A stretch of DNA of 51,045 bases, taken from SIG673 sp964570105. Lineage in GTDB: Bacteria; Bacillota; Clostridia; Oscillospirales; CAG-272. Under the pieces are notes generated by a model. It was not told where the DNA came from. It searched no databases and saw only the letters and a list, made by a program, of their open reading frames with translations. The translations under genes and the position numbers were made by a program. This document shows, piece by piece, positions 26,489-33,510 of the stretch (position 1 is the first letter of the stretch; each line of letters begins with the position of its first letter). The stretch spans positions 1 to 51,045 of the forward strand of contig CAZMWM010000003.1 in assembly GCA_964570105.1 (NCBI GenBank), given 5' to 3'.

Positions 26489-27473
26489 CGGAGCATTCCT
26501 CCTTTCGCAAATCGGTTTCGCTTCCGCAAAACGCCACGTACCGCAAAAGCGCCTCCGTTTCGAGTGACGCCGACATTCCGAGAGACCGAGCCGCTTGCAG
26601 GATATCCCCCGCGACCGGAGCGACGGTCGTGAGCCTTTCTCCTGTCATCGGATGCGGAAAGGACATACAAAATGCGTGCAATGCCTGACGTCCTATCAGC
26701 TCGCTCCTCTTACCGTACAAGGTATCACCGAGTATCGGATGACCGATGGAAGCAAAATGCACCCGCAATTGATGTGTCCTGCCGGTCAACGGTGACGCGA
26801 CCACCACGGAATGCACCCCGTCTGTAAACACGGCTCTGTACTCCGTATGCGCAAACATCGCTCCATCCTCGTCACCGTGGCATACCGTTCTCGTAATAAT
26901 GCTGTCGCCGCACCGCTTCATATACCCTTTGATGCTCCCCGAGCCTTCAAGTATACCGCGAACTATTGCAACGTACGTCTTTTTTATCGCTCCGTTCTGA
27001 AGCGCGGCGGAGAGTCTTTGCGCGGAGAGCTTGTCTTTTGAGACCACGACCGCTCCGCTCGTCTCTCTGTCCAGCCGATTTACAGCTCTGAACACGAACG
27101 GTCTGCCAAGCTCTCTGTATCTCGCGCACAAAGCATTCGCGAGACTGTCCGTATAATGTCCGTGCGTGGTATGCGTCGGCATCCCGGCAGGTTTATCAGC
27201 GACTATCAGCTGATCGTCCTCATACAACAGACCGAAATCGAGCTTTACAGGCTCGAGATACGGATTTTCGTCCACAGATGCGTCCTCAAGCCGCAATTCA
27301 AGCACATCGCCTTCGGAAAGCACGGCGCGAACAGTGACCGAAGAGCCGTTCAGCACGATCCCCCGCTCCGTATTCTTCAACTTTATAAGGAGCCTGTGCG
27401 ATACTCCCATCACACCGCGCAGATAATCGCGCAACAACATTCCATCATATGTTTCGGTGATGACCGTTTTCAC
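26481..27473 (-). CDS. RluA family pseudouridine synthase
   Basis: A 330-aa protein with the catalytic motif VNRLDRETSGAVVVSK (nucleophile Asp), preceded by the S4-like start (LLRDYLRGVMGVSHRLLIKLKN) and followed by GRTHQLRVHFASIGHPILGD. RluA, RluC and RluD enzymes modify 23S rRNA or tRNA; the specific site cannot be read. It starts with GTG 6 nt after GGAGGT. First gene of the run RluA-like, DUF3810, GyrI-like, small membrane protein, GT4. The last 30 residues extend past the usual end and overlap the next gene. Confidence 0.9.
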   Translation of the reverse strand: MKTVITETYDGMLLRDYLRGVMGVSHRLLIKLKNTERGIVLNGSSVTVRAVLSEGDVLELRLEDASVDENPYLEPVKLDFGLLYEDDQLIVADKPAGMPTHTTHGHYTDSLANALCARYRELGRPFVFRAVNRLDRETSGAVVVSKDKLSAQRLSAALQNGAIKKTYVAIVRGILEGSGSIKGYMKRCGDSIITRTVCHGDEDGAMFAHTEYRAVFTDGVHSVVVASPLTGRTHQLRVHFASIGHPILGDTLYGKRSELIGRQALHAFCMSFPHPMTGERLTTVAPVAGDILQAARSLGMSASLETEALLRYVAFCGSETDLRKEECSGG

Positions 27474-27659
27474 GAACAGACCTCCAAGCTTTAAACGAAT
27501 ATGACATCAAGACACTTCTCAGATATAGTTTACCCCATCATAGCGCGCTACCCGACAGTTCCGCAAAACAAAGTTTTTACACGCCTACAATCAGTCATTT
27601 ATTGTTATCAAACAACATAATCCATCATATTTTAACAAACATTCAACAAACAAAGACCA
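27474..27659. other. Short AT-rich gene-free stretch
   Basis: The 186 nt between the RluA-family gene and the TPM gene hold no open frame of note, no clear hairpin terminator for the TPM gene, and only weak promoter-like sequences. It is AT-rich near 27590-27660. Confidence 0.4.
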
Positions 27660-28445
27660 TTACCGACCGCCACGGTGGTGTCCACCGCCACCGCCACCGC
27701 CACCGCTTCGTCCTCCGCGGTATCCGCCACCACGCCCTCCGCTGGAAGAGCGGATCACTCGCTTGGTGACGAACGATCCCATAAATCTGTCATCCGAACG
27801 CAACAGATCAAGCTTGGCGTATCTGTCGAGCGGATAAACGGATGCTCTCAGCTTCTTTTTATACGAGCATATGACACATACCGATACCGTGATCGAAACA
27901 ACAAGACCGCACACAACGGCGATAATGATGACCGTCGCCCAATCCGTAACGTAATACTTGTGAGCAAGATAGATAAATTCCAGCGCGCCATTGTAATAAT
28001 CTCCGCTTTTTATACCGGAATATACATTCGGCGCGTCAAGAATACTGTCGCTCTCGGTATACGTTATCCGTCTTTCTGCTTTACCGTAAACGTACATATC
28101 GTAGTTTCTGTTTATATTATCTCTGATCGCAAGTATGATCATATTCCCGCTGAGAGAATACTCATCGACGATACCGTATACTTGATCGTCCGTGAAATAA
28201 TTTCCGGAATACCCATAAGCATCCCGCGGAAGTGTCAGAATATAAACCCGACAATCACTTTTACCGAAATATTTTTCGATCTCGGCATTCAGCCCCTGCT
28301 TTTCATACTCATTGAACACATCCGCCCTATCCAAAACGTACCCGTCGGGAAGAGTTGCTCCGGATGAAGCGTAGATCGAGAGCGAGAGCAGGATAACGAC
28401 AGTAAATGCGCAAAAAAGCGGCACAAGCTTCGAAAATCTCTTCAC
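27660..28445 (-). CDS. TPM-domain membrane protein with Gly/His-rich tail
   Basis: A 261-aa protein. It has a signal peptide (FCAFTVVILLSLSIYA), an extracellular TPM domain (PDGYVLDRADVFNEYEKQGLNAEI ... GNMIILAIRD), one membrane helix (ATVIIIAVVCGLVVSITVSVCVI), a basic cytoplasmic segment and a C-terminal tail of Gly, Ser, Arg and His (SGGGGGGGGHHRGGR). TPM domains occur in photosystem repair and membrane-quality-control proteins; phosphatase activity is known for some. It starts with GTG overlapping the stop of the upstream zinc-ribbon gene (GTGA), with GGAGGT 8 nt before, so the two are co-translated. Confidence 0.85.
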   Translation of the reverse strand: MKRFSKLVPLFCAFTVVILLSLSIYASSGATLPDGYVLDRADVFNEYEKQGLNAEIEKYFGKSDCRVYILTLPRDAYGYSGNYFTDDQVYGIVDEYSLSGNMIILAIRDNINRNYDMYVYGKAERRITYTESDSILDAPNVYSGIKSGDYYNGALEFIYLAHKYYVTDWATVIIIAVVCGLVVSITVSVCVICSYKKKLRASVYPLDRYAKLDLLRSDDRFMGSFVTKRVIRSSSGGRGGGYRGGRSGGGGGGGGHHRGGR

Positions 28446-29503
28446 AGCAGTACACCTCCCACGACTGCTACGACAGCTGCGACCGCGGCAAAGACGGAGC
28501 CGAAAAGTGCGGCTACCCGACCGTAGCTTATAGGTATCTGTCCGTATAGCTTACCCGTATATCCGTTCATGGCAAAGGTATATCTTTTAGGCTTTTTCGT
28601 CTGTTTTTTAGGGGTATACGTAAGCATCCAGATCGGCATAAGAGAATACTCCCACGAGCTGTTTTTTATGTCAACTCGCCGATCTCGAACACGGACGGTC
28701 GCATACCCACCGCGAACGGTGGAACGAAGCAACTGTTCCGCATACCCGTTCATCCTGTCAAGCACCTCATCGTAAAGCGAGGCACGCTCGATATCTCGTT
28801 TTTTTGCAACAAATCCCGACAGATACGACATATCAAACGGCTCAAGAGAATCGGACGGATACGGAAGCACCCCCTCAAGCATTGCCTTATCCGCCTGTGA
28901 ATAGGCGGACGTGACTATATCTTCAAAATGTATATTTCCCGAGCGTATTATGTTAAATTTTGAGGTCTCGGTATACTCAACGTCACCGGCGCGCCAAACT
29001 CTCACACGCGTAGCGTCAGCTTCAAGGGTACTGTATGTATCGGCATCTGTTACCCAAAACGGATAATATATCCCGGATATCAACTCGGCGTTTTCTTTGC
29101 TTTTAAAGTCCTTGGGCGCAAAACGCTTCTTTTTGGCAAACTCCAAAAAACGGCGGACAGCTTCATCGCGTCCGTATTTGAACGGTATCACCCTGTCGGG
29201 ACGCATCTGTCCGGATAGCCTGCCCTTGAGCACCACGGGGCTGTGGCAATAGATGCACGTGTCAGCAACGGTGCTCTCATCGGTAACTATGTCAGCTCCG
29301 CAGTTAGGGCAAGAATACTCGTTCATCTGCGAGCAAAACTCGTCGTCAGCGGCGCCTTTATCCTCGGAACGGTGAGCGGCAAGCTCCTCCGGTGTAAATT
29401 CCGAATTGCAAAAATCACAAGCTAACTTTTGCTTATCCGCGTCAAACTTAAGCTCCGCACCGCAATTCGGACAGTTATACGCAACTGCTGTATCGTATGT
29501 CAA
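28442..29503 (-). CDS. TFIIB-type zinc-ribbon protein with C-terminal membrane helix
   Basis: A 353-aa protein with two N-terminal zinc ribbons (CPNCG...CDFC at about 10-32 and CPNCG...CIYC at about 65-85), a soluble domain (YYPFWVTDADTYSTLEADATRVRVWRAG is characteristic in outline), and a C-terminal helix (LFGSVFAAVAAVVAVVGGVLL). Homologues are often annotated as PriA-like zinc-ribbon proteins and are commonly found beside TPM-domain genes. No helicase motif is present; the function is unknown. It starts with TTG, 8 nt after AAGGAG, from the promoter at 29541-29569. Confidence 0.82.
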   Translation of the reverse strand: MTYDTAVAYNCPNCGAELKFDADKQKLACDFCNSEFTPEELAAHRSEDKGAADDEFCSQMNEYSCPNCGADIVTDESTVADTCIYCHSPVVLKGRLSGQMRPDRVIPFKYGRDEAVRRFLEFAKKKRFAPKDFKSKENAELISGIYYPFWVTDADTYSTLEADATRVRVWRAGDVEYTETSKFNIIRSGNIHFEDIVTSAYSQADKAMLEGVLPYPSDSLEPFDMSYLSGFVAKKRDIERASLYDEVLDRMNGYAEQLLRSTVRGGYATVRVRDRRVDIKNSSWEYSLMPIWMLTYTPKKQTKKPKRYTFAMNGYTGKLYGQIPISYGRVAALFGSVFAAVAAVVAVVGGVLL

Positions 29504-29540
29504 GCCGATCTCTCCTTACTGTCAGTTATTGATCCTCTAT

Positions 29541-29569
29541 AGTATATCATATCGCGGCTGAAAATGCAA
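29541..29569 (-). promoter_or_regulatory. Promoter of the zinc-ribbon/TPM operon
   Basis: On the minus strand, TTGCAT (29564-29569) and TATACT (29541-29546) are 17 nt apart. The stretch from AGCTATTGCATTTTC through TATGATATA is almost the same as the tRNA promoter at 36475-36503. Confidence 0.75.
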
Positions 29570-29696
29570 TAGCTCTTGAATGACGTTCCGAGATTTTCTT
29601 TGAACATCGCATCAATATATACCTATTATCGCCATCATAGTATTATTGTCACAAACACATCGATATATCCGAAAAGGATCAAGAACTTTATATTTC

Positions 29697-29926
29697 GGTT
29701 TTCGGAGCACGGTTTTTGAACGAGTAAACAATTTGTGAACAAAAGACACTTTAGACTCCACCTTTGTCACGGAACGCGACTGAGAGGGCACGCTTTTTTT
29801 GCCAATAAGCCATCTCCGTCACGGCTATAAGCCGTGCCACTTCTCCCCGAGTGAGAGGCTTTATTGCATAACTTAATATTTATTCACACTTTATTAACTC
29901 ATTCAAAAACCGTGGTTTTCGGAGCA
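29697..29926. repeat. 13-bp direct and inverted repeat pairs flanking the palindromic element
   Basis: GGTTTTCGGAGCA occurs at 29697-29709 and again at 29914-29926 in the same orientation. Overlapping these, CACGGTTTTTGAA at 29708-29720 is the exact inverse of TTCAAAAACCGTG at 29902-29914. The second copy ends 7 nt before the -35 box of the promoter at 29934. Confidence 0.8.
29800..29869. repeat. Small palindromic interspersed (MITE/REP-like) element
   Basis: Imperfect terminal inverted repeats (GCCAATAAGCC at about 29800-29810; GGCTTTATTGC at about 29858-29868) enclose CACGGCT-ATA-AGCCGTG (29820-29836), a 7-bp hairpin. Read on the minus strand it runs GCCTCTCAC...GTGGCACGG...GTGACGGAGATGGC, the general form (GTGGCACG...GTGACGGAG) of short interspersed repeats I know from gut Clostridia. 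A degraded second copy may lie at 29764-29792. There is no coding capacity. Confidence 0.6.
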
Positions 29927-29933
29927 ATTTATA

Positions 29934-29962
29934 TTGACAAATCCTAGAAAACAATGTATAAT
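29934..29962 (+). promoter_or_regulatory. Perfect consensus promoter before the glycosyltransferase remnant
   Basis: TTGACA (29934-29939) and TATAAT (29957-29962) match the sigma-A consensus exactly with a 17-nt spacer. The leader of about 80 nt includes a TCGCTCGAGCGA palindrome (about 29979-29990). It drives only the truncated gene at 30051. Confidence 0.85.
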
Positions 29963-30050
29963 AGTCATATCGTGTCAACTCGCTCGAGCGATCTATACCG
30001 CATAATGAGAATTACGCGGTCAACAAGGAAAACGAAAGGGTATACCCACA

Positions 30051-30394
30051 ATGAGCAAAGTAAGCGTGATCATCATAGCGTACAACGTCAAGCAATATAT
30101 TTCGGACGCCATAAACAGCGCCATTTCGCAAACTCTAAAGGATATTGAGATCATAGCGGTGGACGACCACAGCACGGACGGCACGTTTGAAGCGGCGACG
30201 GAATATACCTACGCATGACAACGTATGGCGGACAAGGCGAGTCGGTAGGCTATACCGAGCTGCGCAACGAGCGCGAAATGCTCAACAGAGAGATCGTAAA
30301 TATCCGGCGCTCCGAGACATATCGCGTCGGAAGGCTGGTAACCTTTATCCCACGAAAAATCAAGGCTCTTCTAAAAAAACTTCTGAGACGCTGA
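30051..30394 (+). pseudogene. Family 2 glycosyltransferase with most of its middle deleted
   Basis: From ATG 30051 (AAAGGG upstream) the first 55 codons give a typical GT2 start: KVSVIIIAYNVKQYI, SQTLKDIEIIAVDDHSTDGT with the first DxD-type aspartates. The frame then stops at 30216-30218. Overlapping it as ATGA, a second frame (30215-30394, 59 aa) encodes a coiled stretch (ELRNEREMLNREIVNIRRSE) and TYRVGRLVTFIPRKIKALLKK, the usual C-terminal tail of such enzymes in Clostridia. The catalytic middle (probably over 150 residues) is missing, so an internal deletion with a frame change is the simplest reading. Either half could still be translated, but not as an active enzyme. Confidence 0.75.
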
Positions 30395-30397
30395 GAC

Positions 30398-31222
30398 TTA
30401 CGTGTCGCTACCCCGAGCTTTTTGGTGTGCTACCATATAGCTCGGGCTTTTTCCGAAATGACGCTTGAAAGCTCTCGAAAATGCAAAGACATCCGGATAT
30501 CCGACCGATGCCGCCGTCACAGTCACGCTATATCCGTGCTCACACAGTAACTCCTCCGCTCTGCGCATACGGTAATCGGTCAGATAGTTCTGAGGTGACA
30601 TTCCGGTGATCTGCTTGAAGGTCTCGGAAAAATAGCTTCTGTTCAAATGAAGTCTCTCCGCAAGCAAAGACACGGTAATTCCCGAGGAATACTCGGTCTC
30701 GATGGTGCTGATGGCTGATCTGACGTAATCCTCCTTCTGTTGCAGTTGTTTTTTCTTTCCGTCACCTTGAAGCAGTCCGCATATCTGCCATATGGCTCCG
30801 CAAAGATAGTATTCGTATCCGACGCACGATGTATCGGAGAGGTCAAATTCCTTTGTAAAGCAAGCGTTTTCAAATATATCCTTCAAAAACGGTACATTCA
30901 GCGTATCCGAACAGGCAAGCTTGTTCGGGAGCGGAATATCCGAAGTAAAGCCGAGCCATACATAAGACCATGGCTCGGTCTTATCTGCTTCATAATATGT
31001 TATCTCATACGGCTTTATTATGAACATATCACCCCCTCCAAGCTTGTAGCTTCCGCGCTGAGTGGTGAATGTCCCCTTCCCCGAAACAACATAATGCAAA
31101 AGCCAATGCGTTCTTGCAAACGGTCCGTAGCTATGTCCGGATCTGCACCGCTCATATCCGCACTGCACCGGATTTATCGGCTTTAACCGTTGATTTACCA
31201 CGTTTCTCGAAACAAGATCCAC
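30398..31222 (-). CDS. AraC family transcriptional regulator
   Basis: A 274-aa regulator. The N-terminal cupin-like sensor (HWLLHYVVSGKGTF, GGGDMFIIKPYEITYYEAD) is followed by a linker and a C-terminal double helix-turn-helix (TVSLLAERLHLNRSYFSETFKQITGMSPQNYLTDYRM and VTAASVGYPDVFAFSRAFKRHFGKSPSYM). It is divergent from a GH4 glycosidase gene, with the two promoters touching, so it most likely senses the cognate sugar and controls that gene. It starts with GTG, 8 nt after AGGAGG. It ends 3 nt from the converging glycosyltransferase remnant. Confidence 0.93.
   Translation of the reverse strand: MDLVSRNVVNQRLKPINPVQCGYERCRSGHSYGPFARTHWLLHYVVSGKGTFTTQRGSYKLGGGDMFIIKPYEITYYEADKTEPWSYVWLGFTSDIPLPNKLACSDTLNVPFLKDIFENACFTKEFDLSDTSCVGYEYYLCGAIWQICGLLQGDGKKKQLQQKEDYVRSAISTIETEYSSGITVSLLAERLHLNRSYFSETFKQITGMSPQNYLTDYRMRRAEELLCEHGYSVTVTAASVGYPDVFAFSRAFKRHFGKSPSYMVAHQKARGSDT
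30412..30452 (+). terminator. Terminator of the glycosyltransferase remnant, inside the 3' end of the AraC gene
   Basis: CCCGAGCT (30412-30419) pairs with AGCTCGGG (30439-30446), followed by CTTTTT on the plus strand. The whole hairpin lies within the last 20 codons of the converging AraC gene. Confidence 0.7.
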
Positions 31223-31273
31223 GTTATTATCCTCCTCAACACGTCTTTCGCGCCTTGTAACTTTCGTAAGTAT

Positions 31274-31302
31274 ATACTATCACAAAAACCAACAGATTGC
31301 AA
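31274..31302 (-). promoter_or_regulatory. Promoter of the AraC regulator gene
   Basis: On the minus strand, TTGCAA (31297-31302) and TAGTAT (31274-31279) are 17 nt apart. Its -35 box directly abuts the -35 box of the divergent GH4 promoter. Confidence 0.6.
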
Positions 31303-31331
31303 TTGAATATTGTAAACATTTCTGTTATACT
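31303..31331 (+). promoter_or_regulatory. Promoter of the GH4 glycosidase gene
   Basis: TTGAAT (31303-31308) and TATACT (31326-31331) are 17 nt apart, with a 50-nt leader to the start codon. No clear pair of AraC half-sites was identified by eye. Confidence 0.7.
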
Positions 31332-31385
31332 GTTGTCAGTGAGTGATGGAACGCATCCATCCAAAAACCGAAAGGAGCTTTTACA

Positions 31386-32711
31386 ATGATCAAGATCACC
31401 TTTATGGGCGCAGGAAGCACCGTGTTCGCCAAAAACGTACTCGGCGATGCTATGATGACTCCGGCGCTTTGCGAAGCCGAGATAGCGCTGTACGACATCG
31501 ACGGCGAGCGTCTCGAGGAATCCTATCTTATGATCACCCTGCTCAATAAAAACGTAAATGAGAGCAGAGCTAAGATCACCAAGTATCTCGGAGTAGAAAA
31601 CAGAAAGGACGCCTTGCGCGGCGCGACCTTCGTGGTTGACGCCATTCAGGTCGGCGGATACGAGCCTTCCACCGTCATCGACTTCGAAATACCCAAAAAA
31701 TACGGTCTGCGCCAGACCATTGCGGACACCCTCGGTATAGGCGGTATCTTCCGCGCGTTGCGTACCATCCCCGTGCTTGAGGACTTCGCAAGAGATATGG
31801 AAGAGGTATGCCCCGACGCACTCTTCCTTAATTACACCAATCCTATGGCAATGCTCTCCGGCTATATGCAGAGATACACCGGCGTAAAAACGGTCGGTCT
31901 TTGCCACAGCGTTCAGGTCTGCTCGAGAGGGCTACTCGGTGCCCTCGGAATAAGTTACAGCGAGCCTATCCGTGAAAGCATCGCAGGTATCAACCATATG
32001 GCTTGGTTGCTCGATATCAGAGATGCGGACGGAACAGACCTGTATCCCGAGATCAAAAAGCGCGCGATCGCGGAGCTTGAAAAAATGCCCAACTCCGAAT
32101 GCAAGGATCTTGTCAGATACGAATACATACGCCGCCTCGGATACTACTGCACCGAGTCCAGCGAGCACAATTCGGAATACAATAATCTGTTTATCAAGTC
32201 CAAATATCCCGAGCTGATAGATCGCTATAATATTCCGCTCGACGAATATCCGAGACGCTGCATAAATCAGATAAACAATTGGAAGAACGCCAAGCAGGAA
32301 TATCTCGACGGAAAGATCACGCACACGCGCTCCAGAGAGTACGCATCCAGGATAATGGAAGCGGTCATAACGGACGTTCCCTGCAAGATAGGTGGAAACG
32401 TGATCAATAACGGTCTCATAACCAACCTTCCGAGAGAAGCATGCGTCGAGGTGCCTTGCCTTGTCAACCGTCTCGGCATCCAGCCCACCGTCGTCGGTGC
32501 TCTTCCCGTACAGTGCGCCGCTATGAATATGACGAATATCAACGTTCAGCTCCTTACCATCGAAGCGGCGGTCACCAAGAAGAAGGACGTTATATATCAG
32601 GCGGCTATGTTGGATCCGCACACCTCCTCCGAGCTTTCGATAGACGACATCGTTAAGATGTGCGATGACCTCATCGAGGCTCACGGCGATTATCTCCCGA
32701 AATATAATTAA
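31386..32711 (+). CDS. Family 4 glycoside hydrolase (alpha-galactosidase/alpha-glucosidase, MelA-like)
   Basis: A 441-aa NAD- and Mn-dependent GH4 enzyme. The N-terminal NAD-binding site is FMGAGSTVFAKNVLGD, with NYTNPMA (149-155), the metal-site CHS (173-175) and GINHMAW (201-207). GH4 enzymes cleave alpha-glycosides by a redox elimination mechanism in the cytoplasm; this subgroup (GLCHSVQ) includes alpha-galactosidase MelA and alpha-glucosidases or alpha-glucuronidases. The exact substrate is not decided by the sequence. The start has AAAGGAG 8 nt upstream. No transporter gene lies next to it. It ends at a strong bidirectional terminator. Confidence 0.93.
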   Translation: MIKITFMGAGSTVFAKNVLGDAMMTPALCEAEIALYDIDGERLEESYLMITLLNKNVNESRAKITKYLGVENRKDALRGATFVVDAIQVGGYEPSTVIDFEIPKKYGLRQTIADTLGIGGIFRALRTIPVLEDFARDMEEVCPDALFLNYTNPMAMLSGYMQRYTGVKTVGLCHSVQVCSRGLLGALGISYSEPIRESIAGINHMAWLLDIRDADGTDLYPEIKKRAIAELEKMPNSECKDLVRYEYIRRLGYYCTESSEHNSEYNNLFIKSKYPELIDRYNIPLDEYPRRCINQINNWKNAKQEYLDGKITHTRSREYASRIMEAVITDVPCKIGGNVINNGLITNLPREACVEVPCLVNRLGIQPTVVGALPVQCAAMNMTNINVQLLTIEAAVTKKKDVIYQAAMLDPHTSSELSIDDIVKMCDDLIEAHGDYLPKYN

Positions 32712-32730
32712 CGCATATATCACCAAGCAT

Positions 32731-32766
32731 ATTAAAAAAGCCATCGAAATCGGTGGCTTTTTTAAT
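32731..32766. terminator. Bidirectional intrinsic terminator
   Basis: ATTAAAAAAGCCA (32731-32743) pairs over 13 bp with TGGCTTTTTTAAT (32754-32766). Both strands end in a T run, so it serves the GH4 gene and the converging tetR-ABC-PAP2 transcript. Confidence 0.9.
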
Positions 32767-32811
32767 ATATAAAAGAGATATATCAGCGTTTCAGACATGA
32801 TGGATGCCGTG

Positions 32812-33480
32812 TCATTCCGTTTTCGATCTTTTTTCGGAGACAAAGCTAACAGTCGAAAAGTACAGCATCACAAGTGCGGATGACAGAAGTATTCCGGCTA
32901 TGATATCCGTAAACCAATGCACCCCGGAAAGCAATCTTCCGACCACCGTTACGGCGATAACGAGAGCCGACGCACACTGCAAGATGACGCACAATTTCTT
33001 TTTTTTCGCAAGCAACCGCCTTATCTCCGCTATTGCCGCAGACATTACGCAAACAACGAGCACAGTATGCGAGGAAGGATACGAGGCTTCCACGCTCGCA
33101 TCAAGAATTATCGGACGGTAATTTATTATAACGATCTCAAAAAACGCATAAAACGCGGCTATGATAACGTAAAACGCTCCCAACAGCAGTATCTGACAGT
33201 CTACTTTCATAAGGCTTTTTCTTTTTATTAACTGCAAAGTTCCCACCGCCGCGGTCGTCAAAGCGACAAGTATAGCCACAACTCCAAGCAGATCGGTCAT
33301 CTTATGCCACACGTGATTCACTCCAACACCGTCGAACACGAGCTTATTGAGCGTACTCAACCCGACTTCCGTGCCCTCGGGACCTATCGGTCGGACATCG
33401 ACGAATGAGACGATGGCGGTAAAAACCGCAAACAAAACAAATAACACGACCGTTATCAGATATCTGTTCCTTACTTTCAT
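32812..33480 (-). CDS. PAP2 superfamily membrane phosphatase
   Basis: A 222-aa integral membrane protein with about six helices. The phosphatase motifs are NYRPIILD, YPSSHTVLV (PSxH) and GRLLSGVHWFTDIIAG (the catalytic His and Asp). PAP2 enzymes of this kind dephosphorylate undecaprenyl pyrophosphate or phosphatidic/phosphatidylglycerol phosphates on the outer face of the membrane. It starts 30 nt after the ABC permease gene, so it is probably the last gene of the tetR operon. The ribosome site (AAGGGGTGGAAG) is close to the ATG. Confidence 0.88.
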   Translation of the reverse strand: MKVRNRYLITVVLFVLFAVFTAIVSFVDVRPIGPEGTEVGLSTLNKLVFDGVGVNHVWHKMTDLLGVVAILVALTTAAVGTLQLIKRKSLMKVDCQILLLGAFYVIIAAFYAFFEIVIINYRPIILDASVEASYPSSHTVLVVCVMSAAIAEIRRLLAKKKKLCVILQCASALVIAVTVVGRLLSGVHWFTDIIAGILLSSALVMLYFSTVSFVSEKRSKTE

Positions 33481-33510
33481 ACTTCCACCCCTTAGAAATC
33501 GCTCACTCGT

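Larger units (their letters stand above)
29570..29933. other. Gene-free stretch with repeats and a palindromic element
   Basis: No convincing gene is present between the zinc-ribbon promoter and the promoter at 29934. The stretch holds short direct and inverted repeats (29697-29720 and 29902-29926) around a compact palindromic element (29800-29869), each listed separately. Confidence 0.6.

Noticed and set aside
27660..27760. CCACCG-type tandem repeat as a non-coding repeat or CRISPR-like array
   Set aside because: It is the coding sequence for the Gly/Ser/His-rich tail of the TPM protein; no spaced direct repeats exist here or elsewhere in the window.
29954..30148. A 64-codon open frame starting in the -10 region before the glycosyltransferase remnant
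   Set aside because: It starts inside the promoter and overlaps the GT2 start in another frame. Its translation has no family features, whereas the GT2 frame does.
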